Source: Dioscorea cayenensis subsp. rotundata
Taxonomy: Eukaryota > Streptophyta > Magnoliopsida > Dioscoreales > Dioscoreaceae
NCBI RefSeq assembly: GCF_009730915.1
Contig: NC_052472.1
Coordinates: 124,001-188,000 of the forward strand
Reading direction: 5' to 3'
Length of the DNA: 64,000 nucleotides
The translations under genes were made by a program, and so were the position numbers. Position 1 is the first letter of the stretch, and each line of letters begins with the position of its first letter. This document shows positions 11,005-22,410 of the stretch, piece by piece. Under the pieces are notes generated by a model. That model saw only the letters and a program-made list of their open reading frames with translations. It was not told the DNA's origin and ran no database searches.

Positions 11005-13719
11005 CTAAAGCTTTTCATTTGAATTCAATTCTCTCAACTCGCTTGAGTTGCAGCATGTGAGGGCTCTGAAACAATATCTGCATTGTTTGCTTGACTTGGG
11101 CATGGTGAGCTTCTCTTCTGAACCCCAGAGCTTTACCGATTTTATGTCGTCTTCCATCATCATCTTCGAGAACTCTTCATGGTCGTATTCGACTTTATTC
11201 TTCCCTCCAAACTCCACTGGTAGTATCTCAACGTCGAAGTGTTTATGCATGAGCTCCATGCTCTCTTCATTCTTCGGGTACACGAAACTTAACCTTTTGG
11301 AAGGTTTTCGGGTCAAGAAAATATTTGACAATCTGCACATTAATGTAATAAACCGATGAATGCTAACTCTTTGAGTGCAAAGAATGTTGAGAACTCTTTG
11401 ATGATCATAGTTAAACCTTCCAAAATGCCTCGAAGATTCGTGGAGGGTTGTATAGAAAAGCAGCTCCAAGTCTCTCAGGATAATGACTTTGCAGAATGTT
11501 TACCGTCTCTCGAGCTGTCTTTACTGGCACTGAATTTGTTATCGACCACCCGCTGAAGTCTATCAACCACATCATTTGTTCTTGATCATCAGGTAAATTG
11601 AGAATTGCATTCTCTAAAAGATAGACTAGATGGCGAAGCTGATTGCCATGCGATGATGTGTTCTGGAAAATATTCATAATTTAATACTGCAGCACTCATC
11701 CAATAAATTATCAGGCGAAAATGGAAAAACGATGAAATTCATACCTGTCTTCCAGGTCTCAGAACAAGAACAGTCCTCCCTTCTTTATCCTTAAAATTTG
11801 CTCGATAGACTTTCCCTGTTTCACCCTCGATAGCAACTTCGAGCTGGAAGAAACATATGATCACAATCGAACTAACTTACATTACTGTTTCTAAGTCCAT
11901 GCTGTAAGTGGAGATCAATGTGTACAAAAAAGCTCACCCAGCGAATTTCCTCTGGTTTGTAGGTTGATCGCCATTTAAGTGTATCTTCCAGCATTTTATG
12001 CGCCTTATCGACATTCCAGTTCCTGGCCTCCAAATATCTTCTAAAGCAAGCATCAGAGCAAAACTGCGAGCTCCGCCCTGACAGGGGTCCAATAGCAGCT
12101 TTTAGCTCCTTAATCTGTTGGCGAAATGAATAGAGAAACTATTAATATTAAATCACCAGACAGAATAGATATACACACACCATAGAAAGTAGATTAAAAT
12201 CAAACAAATATATTGTAGTTCGGTAATAGTGCTTTTGCATATGAGGATCAAAATGCCAAATCTATGTTTGGGTAGAGAATCAAAATCATGGAATTTGACA
12301 CTTTTCAAAAGTCAATCACTAATCACTTGATATCACAGTTATGATTAACATGGACTTCCAAAAATTAAGATGAAAACAGGCAGAGAGTCCTCTGTCTAGA
12401 AGCTGACCTATATGCTGTAAGAGTTTATGTAACCAAATGGCTGAGCTATTATAATGGTTTAGCACTCTCAAAGTAATTCATCTATTCAACTTTTGTGAAT
12501 ATTTAATGTCCACTCCAATTAAACATGATCCAAATAGTAATGCACACTATGGAAACAGAAACAGAAGAGTGGCTTTAGTGAAATAAAGAGATGGAATTTT
12601 TACAGAAAATTGAAGTGTATCCACTTGTTGGAAGAGAGCAAACCATAGGTATCAATGCAAATGTTTATTGTTTCAAATCACCATAGCTGTAAGATTAACA
12701 ATAAGATAAATGCACAAAAATGAAAATGTCCCCAGAACAACAGATCGATGCTCAAAGCCAAACGGTGTCAAGTATAAGTCAAATAGTTCAGTAAACTAGC
12801 AAACTGAAACCAGAAGTTAAAAATTTCAGCTTTGACTTGTTCTAGATCATTGATGACTGTAACAAAAATCAGATAGAAATAATATAAAAAAAGTCCTGTA
12901 AGCTAGCTAAATGAATCTAACAGATTTCCAGCTTTGACTTTGTCCTAGAATATTGCCTGACTGATACACTGCTCAGAAGGAAACAACATTAGCAAAATAA
13001 ATCATGAGAGTTTAAACCAAATTAACATATTTAAAGTCTTGAACTGGTTGTTGACATTGATGTTCTAAGCCAAGAAGTGTCAAGTAGAAGTAAAAGAGTT
13101 TTGCAAACCAGGAAATAGAATCTAGAAGCAAAAATTTTCATCTTTGGCTTGTTCTAGAGCATCAGTGACTGTTACACAGCTTGGAGAGAAATAACATTAG
13201 CAAGAAAAGATCATGGGGGTTTAGATCAAATTAACTGTTTTATAAAGTCTTCAACTGACGTCAATCAGTGTTTTAAAATGTTCAGCCTTGACTTGTTATG
13301 GAGCACTGATGACTGTCACAAAATCAGAGAGAAATAACATTCACAAAAAGACTAATGCCAACAATTTGCATCAAAGTAAAAAAAGTAAAGTAGAAGTCAA
13401 GGAGTGAAGGAAAGGAGCAAAAAAAGTCCCAGGTTATCAACTACATTGTGAAACTTAAGCAGAACAACAGATCTAACAAAACTTTCATAGAACCATGCAA
13501 ATATTACAAAACATCAATTTGCTAACAAGAAGAAAAAAAAAAAATCCCAAGTTATCGTAGAACTTCTTCACCTGGTAAGAAGATGAATTTCAAGACAAGG
13601 ACTACATTCACAAGATTTCAAGCCAAAATGAAAGGGGAAACTGAATGATGTTCAGATACCTTGGCTTGCTGGTGCTCAACATCATTCTCCTCATTAGCAC
13701 TGTGCTTTCTCCTAAACAT
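11005..13719 (-). CDS. SEC14-like phosphatidylinositol-transfer protein (CRAL-TRIO), 5 exons
   Basis: It is a predicted lipid-binding or transfer protein of the short plant SEC14 class, about 302 residues. The coding exons have good GT-AG borders: 13660-13719 (starts MFRRKHSANEEN), 11938-12114, 11745-11843, 11417-11662 and 11005-11332. Exon 2 is a CRAL-TRIO N-terminal helical domain (RRYLEARNWNVDKA, then WR). Exons 3-5 form the lipid-binding domain, with VLRPGRQ, MMWLIDFSGWS, HYPERLGAAFLYNPP and IVKYFLDPKT followed by FVYPKNEES. In exon 5 one extra C (about 11284) shifts the frame between KVKF and VYPKNEE, while everything downstream is conserved to the stop at 11005. That is either a sequence error or a recent lesion. 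A 5' UTR intron acceptor is likely at about 13748, and transcription probably starts near 14.2-14.3 kb. Residues 1-20 are variable. Confidence 0.9.
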
Positions 13720-14340
13720 GATGAATTTTTCAACACCAAACCCAACCTAGAGGAGCAGAGATCAACCAAATTCACAACCAAAAAGAAAAGAAACAAAAAG
13801 GCGTAATTTTGTAACTAGCCAAAGAACATATTCCAACTTTATTCATGTGAAAATGAAAAAAAAATCTGACTTTCACAATCAGTTACAAAGAAAAACCCAA
13901 AAGTGGATCTCTGGAGACCCCATAAAAACCACAAAAAACCAATTTTTATGAAAAAAAACACCAACTTCGGTCAAAGTTTCTTGAAACGCAAAAGAAAAAA
14001 GCTGACATTTTTCTCAAAGGAAATGTCTTAATTTCCTCTTCGAAGCTGAAGATCTAACAAGATGAACTCTAATCCTTTAGAAAACTCAAAACAAAAAGAA
14101 AAAAAAACCTCCATACCTTTACCTTATCTCTTCCATCATAAATCAAAATAAGAAGGAAAAAAATCAAGCTATAAACAATCAAAAAGACGAACGAACCCGA
14201 AACGAGATTGACGATGGATGAAAGAATCACAGGAATAGACAACAGCAAAAGGAGCGAAGAGGAAAAGAATGGACTATTGCTTCTATAGAACTGTAGAAAT
14301 GGCAGTTTTACATTTACCCTCTCGAAATCCAATAATTTCA
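13720..14340 (-). promoter_or_regulatory. Probable 5' UTR and promoter region of the SEC14-like gene
   Basis: The sequence directly upstream of the SEC14-like start contains a pyrimidine-rich tract ending in CTAG (about 13748), which looks like a 5' UTR intron acceptor. A more GC-rich segment at 14150-14330 is a plausible first noncoding exon. No core element can be assigned with certainty. Confidence 0.35.
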
Positions 14341-16047
14341 GATTCAGTCATTTTCTAATTTCAAACTGGTCCCTGAGGTCTTGTTTTTTCTGATCAACTG
14401 GTTCCTAAACTTTTTTTTTTTTGATGTCCTGACAGTATATATATATATATATATATGTATATTTGGCATCTAGCACCTGTGAAACAGTTGTTTTGTAACT
14501 TAATTTCAGATGGTGAAAATTTTTAATAGATTAAAAAGAGTGGAATCATAAAAAATAGGTTCATATATAATCGAAGGTCATACATGTAGGAGATAATACT
14601 GATTTTTTTATATATCTTCATCCGGTCGATAAAAAGATTGAACCACAAATCTAAATCTATAGTTAGAGACCCTGGATACATTATATTTAACAAGTTTTGA
14701 TTATAGCTAATTAGCATCGTGTATATAATATTTTTTATAGTGGACCCAATGGCTATGAATTTTCCCGTAATTTGAGTTTTTTTTAAAGCTTGAATCCCAG
14801 TTTGAGTTAAATAACAGGTTAAAAAAAAAATCAAAGACTTTTTGGATATTATGAAGAATATAAGGATCATTTGGTAAAAAAAAGTTCAATTGTGGAGCTT
14901 GTGGAAGGGGTTGGTGACCGTCTGGGTTTCCCACCATGGTCTAATTGCATTTAATAAACAACACGTGAATCTCACTTTTTTTTTTGGGGAGTTTTATGAA
15001 AATATTAGGGACTTATTAGAATTTCAAAAAAAAAGTCGGGGTGAGGCTGTTAATTTTGTATGCAAATGTTGGGAATCTTATGAAGCTTTCTCTTCTCCAT
15101 CACATGGGGGCTTTTTCAAGATGTGGAAACTTTAATTTTTTGAAATAAAAAATTAGAATTAAAAATGGGGAAAGAATTGCAGAAAATTGGATTTCTTTAA
15201 TTAAAAATTAAACTCGTGTTCAAAAAATAAAAATTTATTTTATTTTTTAAAACTGAAAAAATGACTAATATATATTTTGAGTTTGTAAGTTAATTTTCAG
15301 CTTTAAAAAAGATGTGTAAACAAAAAAATATTATAAAATATATAAATGAGGATACATTATCCATTTTTACATAATATGCATCTAATTTTTTTAAAAAAAA
15401 CCTTATAATAATATCTAATTTTTTAAAAAGAAAACCTCGCAAGGGGCGCACGTCCTTGTGCGTCTTCATGAAACTTGCCAAACTTAGTCTTCAACCTTCC
15501 AAGTTTTGTCTTCAAAGATTCTCCAAACTTGATCTTCAATTCACCCAAGTTTGGTCCTCAAATCTTCCCAAGAAAAGATCTTCAATCAATCAACTCAATC
15601 ATCAAGGATTCATCAAATCATATCTCCAATTAGCCTTCATTCATACCATGACTAGATATTTCTTCAATTAAGCTCTACCATGTTTAGTCTTCAATCAAAT
15701 CACCTAAATATGGTCTTGATATAATCTTGTCTTCAAGTTGTAATATGTTACCAAGAATAACTCCACCAAGATATTCAAGATATTTTCCTCCATGTTATAG
15801 ACTTACTAAAAATAGTTCCACCAAGATCTTCAAGATGTTTTGCCTTGCAAGCTAAGTTTTCATGCCATGTCACCATGTTGTCCATGTCATAAATTATGCC
15901 TTGTCATCATGGTTGCCACGTCATCTTGCCTTCGTGTCAAATCATACCAGTTAAATAGTGCGGTTGCACTAACAATCTTGATCAATTGAGGCTTGAAAAT
16001 GAGTGTAGTGGATTGCTAAACTCATCATAAAGGTGTTATTCTGTCAG
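14341..16047. other. AT-rich intergenic spacer
   Basis: A (TA)n run lies at 14435-14456. Short AT-rich open frames between 14523 and 15135 look like chance. Repetitive 'cttcaa...cttcc' phrases occur at 15480-15760 and may be LTR-derived, but no termini were found. SCPL-like intron sequence begins at about 15990, which marks the left limit of the homology to the downstream SCPL copy. Confidence 0.4.
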
Positions 16048-17036
16048 GGATATTTGATTGGCAACCCAGCTACAGGGGAAGTAATCGATAAGAATGTTCG
16101 GGTTCCATATGCTCATAATATGGGGATCATTTCTGATGAGATTTACAAGGTGATGGATGCACTTCTCTTCCAGCGTTAAATCTGTTACCAGTATTAGAAC
16201 ATCATGAATCCACTTAACTTTGTTACTTTACTTTCAAATCTTTCCTCGAATGAATTATAATGAATGTAAGAAACATTTCTCTTTTCTCAGTCCACAACTC
16301 TATTTTGTTAAGGAGAGGATTATGAAAATCCTACCAAGGCTCAGTGTGCTAAGAAGCTTCAAGTTGTGGAAAAGGTAACAAAAATAAATTCAGTTGCATA
16401 CATTACATATTGTTACATATGAGAGCTTGAAACTGTGACCTCTTGAGCATGCAGTACTTTGATGAAAAGGTAACAAACTGTGATCACATTTTGGAGCCAA
16501 AGTGTCCGCGAGCATCACCAAGACCAAAGAATTTGAGTGGAGAAAGGCGATTTCTCAAGGATGGGCACAACATGTTTACTGTGCCACACGATGTTCCTCC
16601 TCTCAAATGCAGAGTGAGGATGCTCTCCACATCCAAAAGGTATATAAATTAGAGATTGCCTGATATGTTTATCATTTCTGATATGCGTTGCTGAATTGTC
16701 ATTCATGCAAAGCAGGGAACTGTCCCAGAATGGATCAGATGCAATGATAATTTGCATTATGCCAAAGATCTTCCGAGCAATGTAAAATACCAGTGCAAGC
16801 TCACAAGCCAAGGTTATCGAGCTTTTGTTTACAGGTTGAGCTAGACCTACTGACAAAACCGTGTTTTTCTTTGATGAATCTTCATACTGCATTCACTAAC
16901 ACCATATTTTGATTAATAAAAGTGGGGATCATGATCTGGTGGTACCACATATAGGAACTCAGACATGGATAAGATCTCTAAACTACTCCATCATCGATGA
17001 CTGGAGATCTTGGTTCTTTGGTGAGCAAGTAGCAGG
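16048..17036 (+). pseudogene. Serine carboxypeptidase-like gene, copy A, middle exons (5' truncated)
   Basis: SCPL proteins are secreted or vacuolar alpha/beta hydrolases, either carboxypeptidases or glucose-ester acyltransferases. Exons seen: 16048-16149 (YLIGNPATG...MGIISDEIYK); 16291-16374 (YENPTKAQCAKK); 16455 onward (HILEPKCP...MFTVPHDVPPLKC); 16716-16834 (VPEWIRCNDN); and 16923-17036, with the catalytic Asp in SGDHD and [11 protein letters not shown]. Lesions: an in-frame TAA at 16309-16311 replaces the Glu codon of copy B, and about 150 bp including the exon coding for SGIWAND is deleted. All exons for the N-terminal half, including the catalytic Ser, are absent upstream of 15990. The last two exons lie 10 kb away because a Copia element sits in the next intron. 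Confidence 0.9.
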
Positions 17037-17090
17037 GTGGGTTTGCTGAACATCATCATGGGTAGTAATAATTTGTTGACTATGCACATG

Positions 17091-17095
17091 CTTTC
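17091..17095. repeat. Left 5-bp target duplication of Copia 1 (CTTTC)
   Basis: CTTTC directly precedes the LTR start TGTTGTGAAATG and is repeated at 27128-27132 directly after the LTR end. SCPL copy B has the uninterrupted site (catgctttctatatttgcag), which confirms the junctions. Confidence 0.92.
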
Positions 17096-17690
17096 TGTTG
17101 TGAAATGTAGGACTGGATATAGCAGTACCGCAGCAAAATAAATAAGAATAATGCTGAAAAATAAAGGACATGAAAGATATTACGTGGAAAAACCCCAAAT
17201 AATTAGGGTAAAAACCACGGCAAGGATAGAAGAAATTCACTAAAGGGTCACTGTTTGTTACACGTAAAGTGAAATTACATGTAAATAAAAATTACAGGGT
17301 GTAAAGTGAAAAATCCTGCGATTTTCAATTTACATCATGCTCTGCTTTGGTTTGTCAGAATTGGAAATGCCTGCATTTACTGTTTGGTATGATGTAAGTT
17401 AAAGATATGGTTACTATGTAGTCGAAGGGGTGAGATTACCCCTTATTATTATTATTATTAATTTACTAATTAATAATAATTAATCAATTAATTAATTACT
17501 TAATTAATATTTTTCATAAAATAATTTAAACCTAAATGATTAATTTCATTAAATTTATTTTGGAAACTAATCAGTTGATTTAATGAATTACTGATTACAT
17601 TTCAACAATACATAAATTATTTATTATTCATTATTAATTAATTAATACTTTATATATAATAAATAATTAATTAATTTTATTTTTATTGTT

Positions 17691-17970
17691 CATCCAAAAA
17701 AATTAAAAATATGACATTCAACATTTATAATAGACATCACCATAATGATACACAAAAAATACAAACATAAAGTCTTGTTTATCCAAAATATGGCATTCAC
17801 CATTTATAATACACATCAACATAATGATACATACAAATGCAAACATGAAACCTTGTTCATCCAAAATACGGCATTCGACATTCATAGTACACATCAACAT
17901 AATGATACACAAAAATACAAACATGAAGCCTTGTTCATCCAAAATACGACATTCAACATTCATAGTTCAA
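17691..17970. repeat. 81-bp tandem repeat inside the Harbinger element, about 3.5 units
   Basis: The phrase 'ccaaaata.g.cattc.ac.tt.ata' recurs about every 80 bases (near 17698, 17779, 17860, 17938), with 'cacatcaacataatgataca' between. The period is a multiple of three, so open frames of repeated 27-residue units appear on the minus strand. These are unlikely to be a protein. The array sits downstream of the Myb-like gene, in its probable 3' UTR. Confidence 0.8.
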
Positions 17971-18334
17971 ATATAACAGGACAATTGTCCATCCAACAAC
18001 AAAAAACAAAAAAATAAAAATAAAAATAAACACGTAACAAAGACATCATCCCATGATACTTGTGCGATTAAAACAAAAACATAACATTGTCCAAAGACAT
18101 CATCCCAAGTTAAGATAAAACAACATGATATGGTGTTATAACAACTCATGCTCGACGACCACCCCTTAATTGATCAATAAAATCATCCATCCAAAGGCAA
18201 CGAAGTGACTGAGTCTTGTTCATAAACCCATTTTGCTAAAGGAAGATTTTTGAAGTAAATAGTCATATGCCCGTCCAAGATCATATTCAGTGTAGTGCTC
18301 ACTTAAAGTCATAATCTCATCAAGCAATTGCTTA

Positions 18335-19010
18335 CTAATAAATTGACTCTTGTCTCCCTCCAATGCATTTGCAATTTTTCCCTAATTGATGCTCAACATT
18401 TCGCATGATTTCTTCATCCACTTTAGCACTTTTTCCTCGTTTGTTACCATTTTTGGCTTTGGAGGTGGAGCTCGTCGGTGTGTTATTTGTAGGAGGTTGA
18501 GTTTGTCCAATGTCGCCAAAATCATCGAAGCCTTGACTTTGGTCATCAAGATTGATTATTGGCGCTCTTAGTGGTGGTTCCATTTGTGTGCCTAGGGCTT
18601 CTAGAACTTTTGAGCACCTGTTCTCACTAAAAGATCCTGCTGTCTTGATCATTTCCACATACAATTGCCATCTCTTCATAGTCCCGAATTGGCTTATTAA
18701 TATAAATCTCTTCCCGGGTGGGCCTACAAAGATAAATACTGCAATCTCTAATTAAAGTCAATGCACAAATATTGAAAATATATTATAAAAATTCTAAGTC
18801 ACTACTTACTTGTATATATATTTGGTATTCCTCCTCTCCCATGATTATTTTTCTCCACATCATCCCATGATATTACACCACTTAAATTCTTAATTTTCTT
18901 TATTATTAGCCATATTTTTCTTACATACCTAAGCCGATTGAAAACATGTGTGTCACTTACGGCTAAATTGAACCTTTTCACCCACAAAATTTCTAGCAAT
19001 AGCATTTATA
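18335..19010 (-). pseudogene. Harbinger ORF1: Myb/SANT-like DNA-binding protein
   Basis: This is the partner protein that PIF/Harbinger transposases need for binding transposon ends and for nuclear import. The part at 18802-19005 has HVFNRLRYVRKIW and ISWDD, typical of the Myb/SANT-like domain of plant PIF ORF1 proteins. The part at 18335-18720 continues with INKPIRDYEEMAIVCGND in one frame and then AGSFSEN in another, so a frameshift lies near 18650. A Ser/Thr- and Lys-rich region follows (TSSTSKAKNGNKRGK). An intron of about 100 bp separates the two parts. It is adjacent to the transposase gene on the same strand. Confidence 0.7.
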
Positions 19011-19526
19011 GCAACACTTTTAAATCCTTTGTCAGATTTAAGGCCAAGATTTGCTTGCTCAACCAAAGATGCCAACATGAAAGATGTCATGATAGCTGTC
19101 CCATCGGAAATTAGCTGATGTTTTTCCTTCCAATAGAGTCATGGCTTTCTTGTGTCAAGTTTTGAGACTCCATCCGAGATTACATAATTAGCATTGAGGT
19201 AATTAGTATCAAAAATTGATCTTATTCAATAATGGGCAAGGTATAACAAACTCATTTCAAAAATGTAAGGAAACATTGAATAAGATCACAAACGAAAACA
19301 ACACATAAACAAGTTGCACCACATGATTTGTTTTGTATAATTAAACAACAAAATTTGGAAAGCATATAGCATTCCATAAGCCCAATGCTTAAAAACATAG
19401 GAAGTTAGATTTATCTATTAATCCACATATCATTCATAATTGTTTCTCAGATTGCACACCATTCCCTTGTTTCTTCACGAGCTTGGGCTTGTGCTCTCAC
19501 CTCACGTACATTTGTGTTTGGTTCCC

Positions 19527-20728
19527 TCAATCTTCAATATTTGGTACATATATATCATTACCTCTTTGTAAAATGTAATTATGAAGTATGCAACACGCAA
19601 TGACAATATCCACTTGTGTTTGAAATGGGAAAAATGGTCTAGATGTTAGAATTTTGAACCGATTTTTTAAGGCACCAAAGGCTCGTTCCAATCGAAGTGC
19701 GCAAAGAGGAATGCCTATAATTAAACAACTCCTTGCTATTTGATGGAGTTCGTGCACTAAACTCCTTGAGATGGTATCGGACACCACGAAATAGTGATAT
19801 AAAACCGGGTCGGGTGGAGTATCCGGGCGCTCACTAGGTAGTATTTGCCTATGACAAAATAGCCACAATCTATTAATTACACAATTGTATTAGATTAACT
19901 ATGTTAATTTTGAAATAATTTTATGATACCTTCCGGCACTACAAGCCCATCTTCTCTTTCCAAAGCATTCCGAAGGACAAGTGCATCATGTGCTGAACCT
20001 TCCCAACCGGCTAGTACATATGTAAACTTTAATTCAAAATTAATTGCAGCTAATACATTTTGACTAGGGTAAGGCTTTCTTCCACGGAAACGAGCTACAA
20101 TATCGTGTGGAACAGATGCGTGAATATGTGTACCATCAAGTGCTCCAATGCAATCCTATTAATTAATGAAAAATTATTAACACCTTGCATCTATTAGTTA
20201 AAAAATTATTTAGAGTTAAATCTATATTTCTTACCTTAAAGTATGGCATAAACCTTGGATCTTGGGTGATGATTGGACTTGTGGCTATATTAGGTGGTTG
20301 GATTAATTCACCCCGAAGTTCTCCAATAGCATACAAAAAACATGATTGAAATATCGACTAACTGCTTCCCCCGATCTTAGAAAATTAACTCCAATGACCC
20401 TATTTCTCACATTATGACCAACTATGTGAAGAAACATAGCCACTTGCTCTTCCACACTTACATGTAAAGTATTGTATAGCAATCCTTTTGCTTTTAAAAG
20501 ATCACACAATCCAAAAAATGATGCTCTTTTCATTCTCAACATAGATATACTAGCCTCATCGGAGCTATTTATTATTCTTGAAATATAATTTGCTCGTTGT
20601 GCATCTCTATTGTAATAAGGCTCCCATGGCAAACTAAGGTTTCTTCTCCTAAACCACATTAATGCAAAGATGGTGGCAAATAAAGTGGAAGAAATTGCGG
20701 CATATTCATCTTCAGACATTGACTCCAT
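19527..20728 (-). pseudogene. PIF/Harbinger transposase (DDE_Tnp_4)
   Basis: Three exons fit: 20234-20728 (N-terminal helical region, starts MESMSEDEYAA), 19930-20155 and 19527-19858, with GT-AG borders. The catalytic acids are present: the first Asp in GALDGTH, the second Asp in GSAHDA, and Glu in ERAFGALKNRF. The end is HNYIL, as usual in this family. The frame breaks at about 20320 (extra T in a T run), at about 19830 near YYLV, and at about 19690 (GGAACG where one G is expected), all near short homopolymers. The transposase would be about 400 residues. It is currently unreadable, but the lesions are few, so the copy is either young or affected by sequencing error. Confidence 0.88.
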
Positions 20729-21992
20729 CTATAAGTCATATTGCAATAGTCAATAAGTAAGATAATTAAAATAATTACCAAAAAAATATAAGTATCACCA
20801 TTCAAGGAAAGAATTAACATATCCAAGTATGACAAATCTCGATGAAAGAATAGTGGGATGATTTATGTGCAAAATAATACAAGATGATTTACGGTTAGCA
20901 AATAATTCCCACTAGTAAAATGCATAATAAAATGAAGTGCTTTTTTTGTGGGTTCCATTTGTGGGTCTGCTTTTTTTACAACATAGATATACAAGCCCAT
21001 CTTCTCTGCTTTTTTTTCTATGTAACCTATTGGTGGGTCTGCACAAATAGCACACAACAACTATGTTTTAAAAAATATATATCTAATCATAACTCTTAAA
21101 AAATAAAATTCCAAGTAGCCTCCACTGACAGAATAGAAGCCATCACTACAAAGTTTAGTATATTTGGAGAGAAGGAAAATAAATAAACCTTGCAGAGAAG
21201 GAAAAATTACGGATCCGTTTCTATGCAGAGATTTTCAAAAGCTTATGGTACGCTAGATTTTTTATTGGATGCTTAGATTTGATAAACCAAATAAGTTAGT
21301 TGAACCCTCATATACCAGGGAAAAGGCATGAAATTTAATGCTTCATTAATAAAGATATTAACATATGAAAGGCCATAAATTTTGAATACCAGGAAAACAA
21401 ATTCAGAGCAACGCCACTCGCTCACGCTTCAAATTTCCGCTTAGATTTGAATACAAACAAAACACCACCAAAAGATCAAAACAAATCCAAACCCATAAAA
21501 AAAATAAAAAATAAAAAAACCTCACTCGCCTCCGTTGCTCGCATTTGCTTCCACCATTGCCGATCTCAACTCGAAGAAGAACTCCGACCATTAATCACAT
21601 CTCCATCGATCTCCGAGCCATCCGAAAGCCGTAACGAAAGAGAGAAAAAGAATCGGTGGGGAGGAGAAGTACTCTGTCGTCGATTGGCGGTGGATCCCAA
21701 CTCCCGAGCACGTAGCAAGAAGAGAAGCACGGAGCGGTGAGGATCGGGTGGATGTCTCAGAAAAAGGGAAAAGTTGTTTTTGTTTTCTTGAAGGTAACTT
21801 TTAACGATTATTTTTGCGAGATTTTAACTTCATGACAAAAGTAGCTGTAAGTTGAAATCCTGCAATAGTACAATCAAGTGCAAAATATTTTACATGTAAA
21901 ATGCTTTTCACAGGTAACCAAACAATGTTTTACATGTAACTCCACTTGCAATACAGCTAGTTGCAGCTACTTGCAGGTTACCAAACAGCCCC
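20729..21992. other. Harbinger 5' noncoding region
   Basis: Upstream of the transposase start up to the right terminal repeat. It contains a GC-richer stretch at 21510-21740 that could be a leader, and repeated acatgtaa and ttgcaggtta motifs close to the end. No further gene is supported. Confidence 0.5.
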
Positions 21993-22410
21993 TAAGTGGG
22001 AAAATTTCAGAAGCTACAAACTCTCTCTAATAATAAGGAGAAAACCAGTATCCTCTCTTATACTAGGAGAATGACTAACTCTCAAACTATTTTTTCACAC
22101 TTCTCACCCTTCTTCTCTCTCTCTCTAACTTCCTCACTCTCACTTGTTTGTCTTAACAAATGTCATGGGGGTTTATATAGCCCCTTCACCAAACAAAACT
22201 AAGGGCTAGGATCATTTTTGATCCAAGGGCTCATAATGATGGGGTAGGGTGGCACCCTACCCCCAAATAATAAAAATATTCCCCCACTAACTCTCTTCAC
22301 CTACCACCAAGTCATGACAAAGAAGGAGAAATGACATCCTTGCCCTTCCATGTTGATGAAGAACATAATTGGCATAGGGCCAATCAACAATTGGTACGGG
22401 CCAATCAACA

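Larger units (their letters stand above)
17244..21992 (-). mobile_element. PIF/Harbinger DNA transposon, 4.75 kb
   Basis: It is inserted in the left LTR of Copia 1 with a TAA target duplication (17241-17243 and 21993-21995), typical of PIF/Harbinger (TWA). The imperfect terminal inverted repeats are left AGGGTCACTGTTTGTTACA and right (reverse) GGGGCTGTTTGGTAACC. Subterminal tracts repeat acatgtaa/gtaaaatg motifs. It carries two minus-strand genes, as expected of the superfamily: a DDE transposase (19527-20728) and a Myb/SANT-like DNA-binding protein (18335-19010). An array of 81-bp repeats lies near the left end. The intact right LTR shows the empty site, so the boundaries are firm. It is younger than the Copia insertion that hosts it. 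Confidence 0.93.
17096..22410 (-). repeat. Left LTR of Copia 1 (3' LTR in element sense), split by a Harbinger transposon
   Basis: 17096-17243 and 21996-22410 together align with the right LTR at 26568-27127. The gap is the Harbinger element 17244-21992 plus one duplicated TAA. The joined length is about 563 bp. Differences from the right LTR include several small indels. Confidence 0.93.

Noticed and set aside
14523-15135. Open frames of 76-115 codons near 14.5-15.1 kb
   Set aside because: AT-rich, Phe/Ile/Lys composition, with no domain or homologue that I recognise.
17718-18017. Repetitive 27-residue-unit protein on either strand
   Set aside because: It results from the 81-bp tandem array in a transposon 3' region. 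Both strands are open equally, so there is no reason to call a protein.
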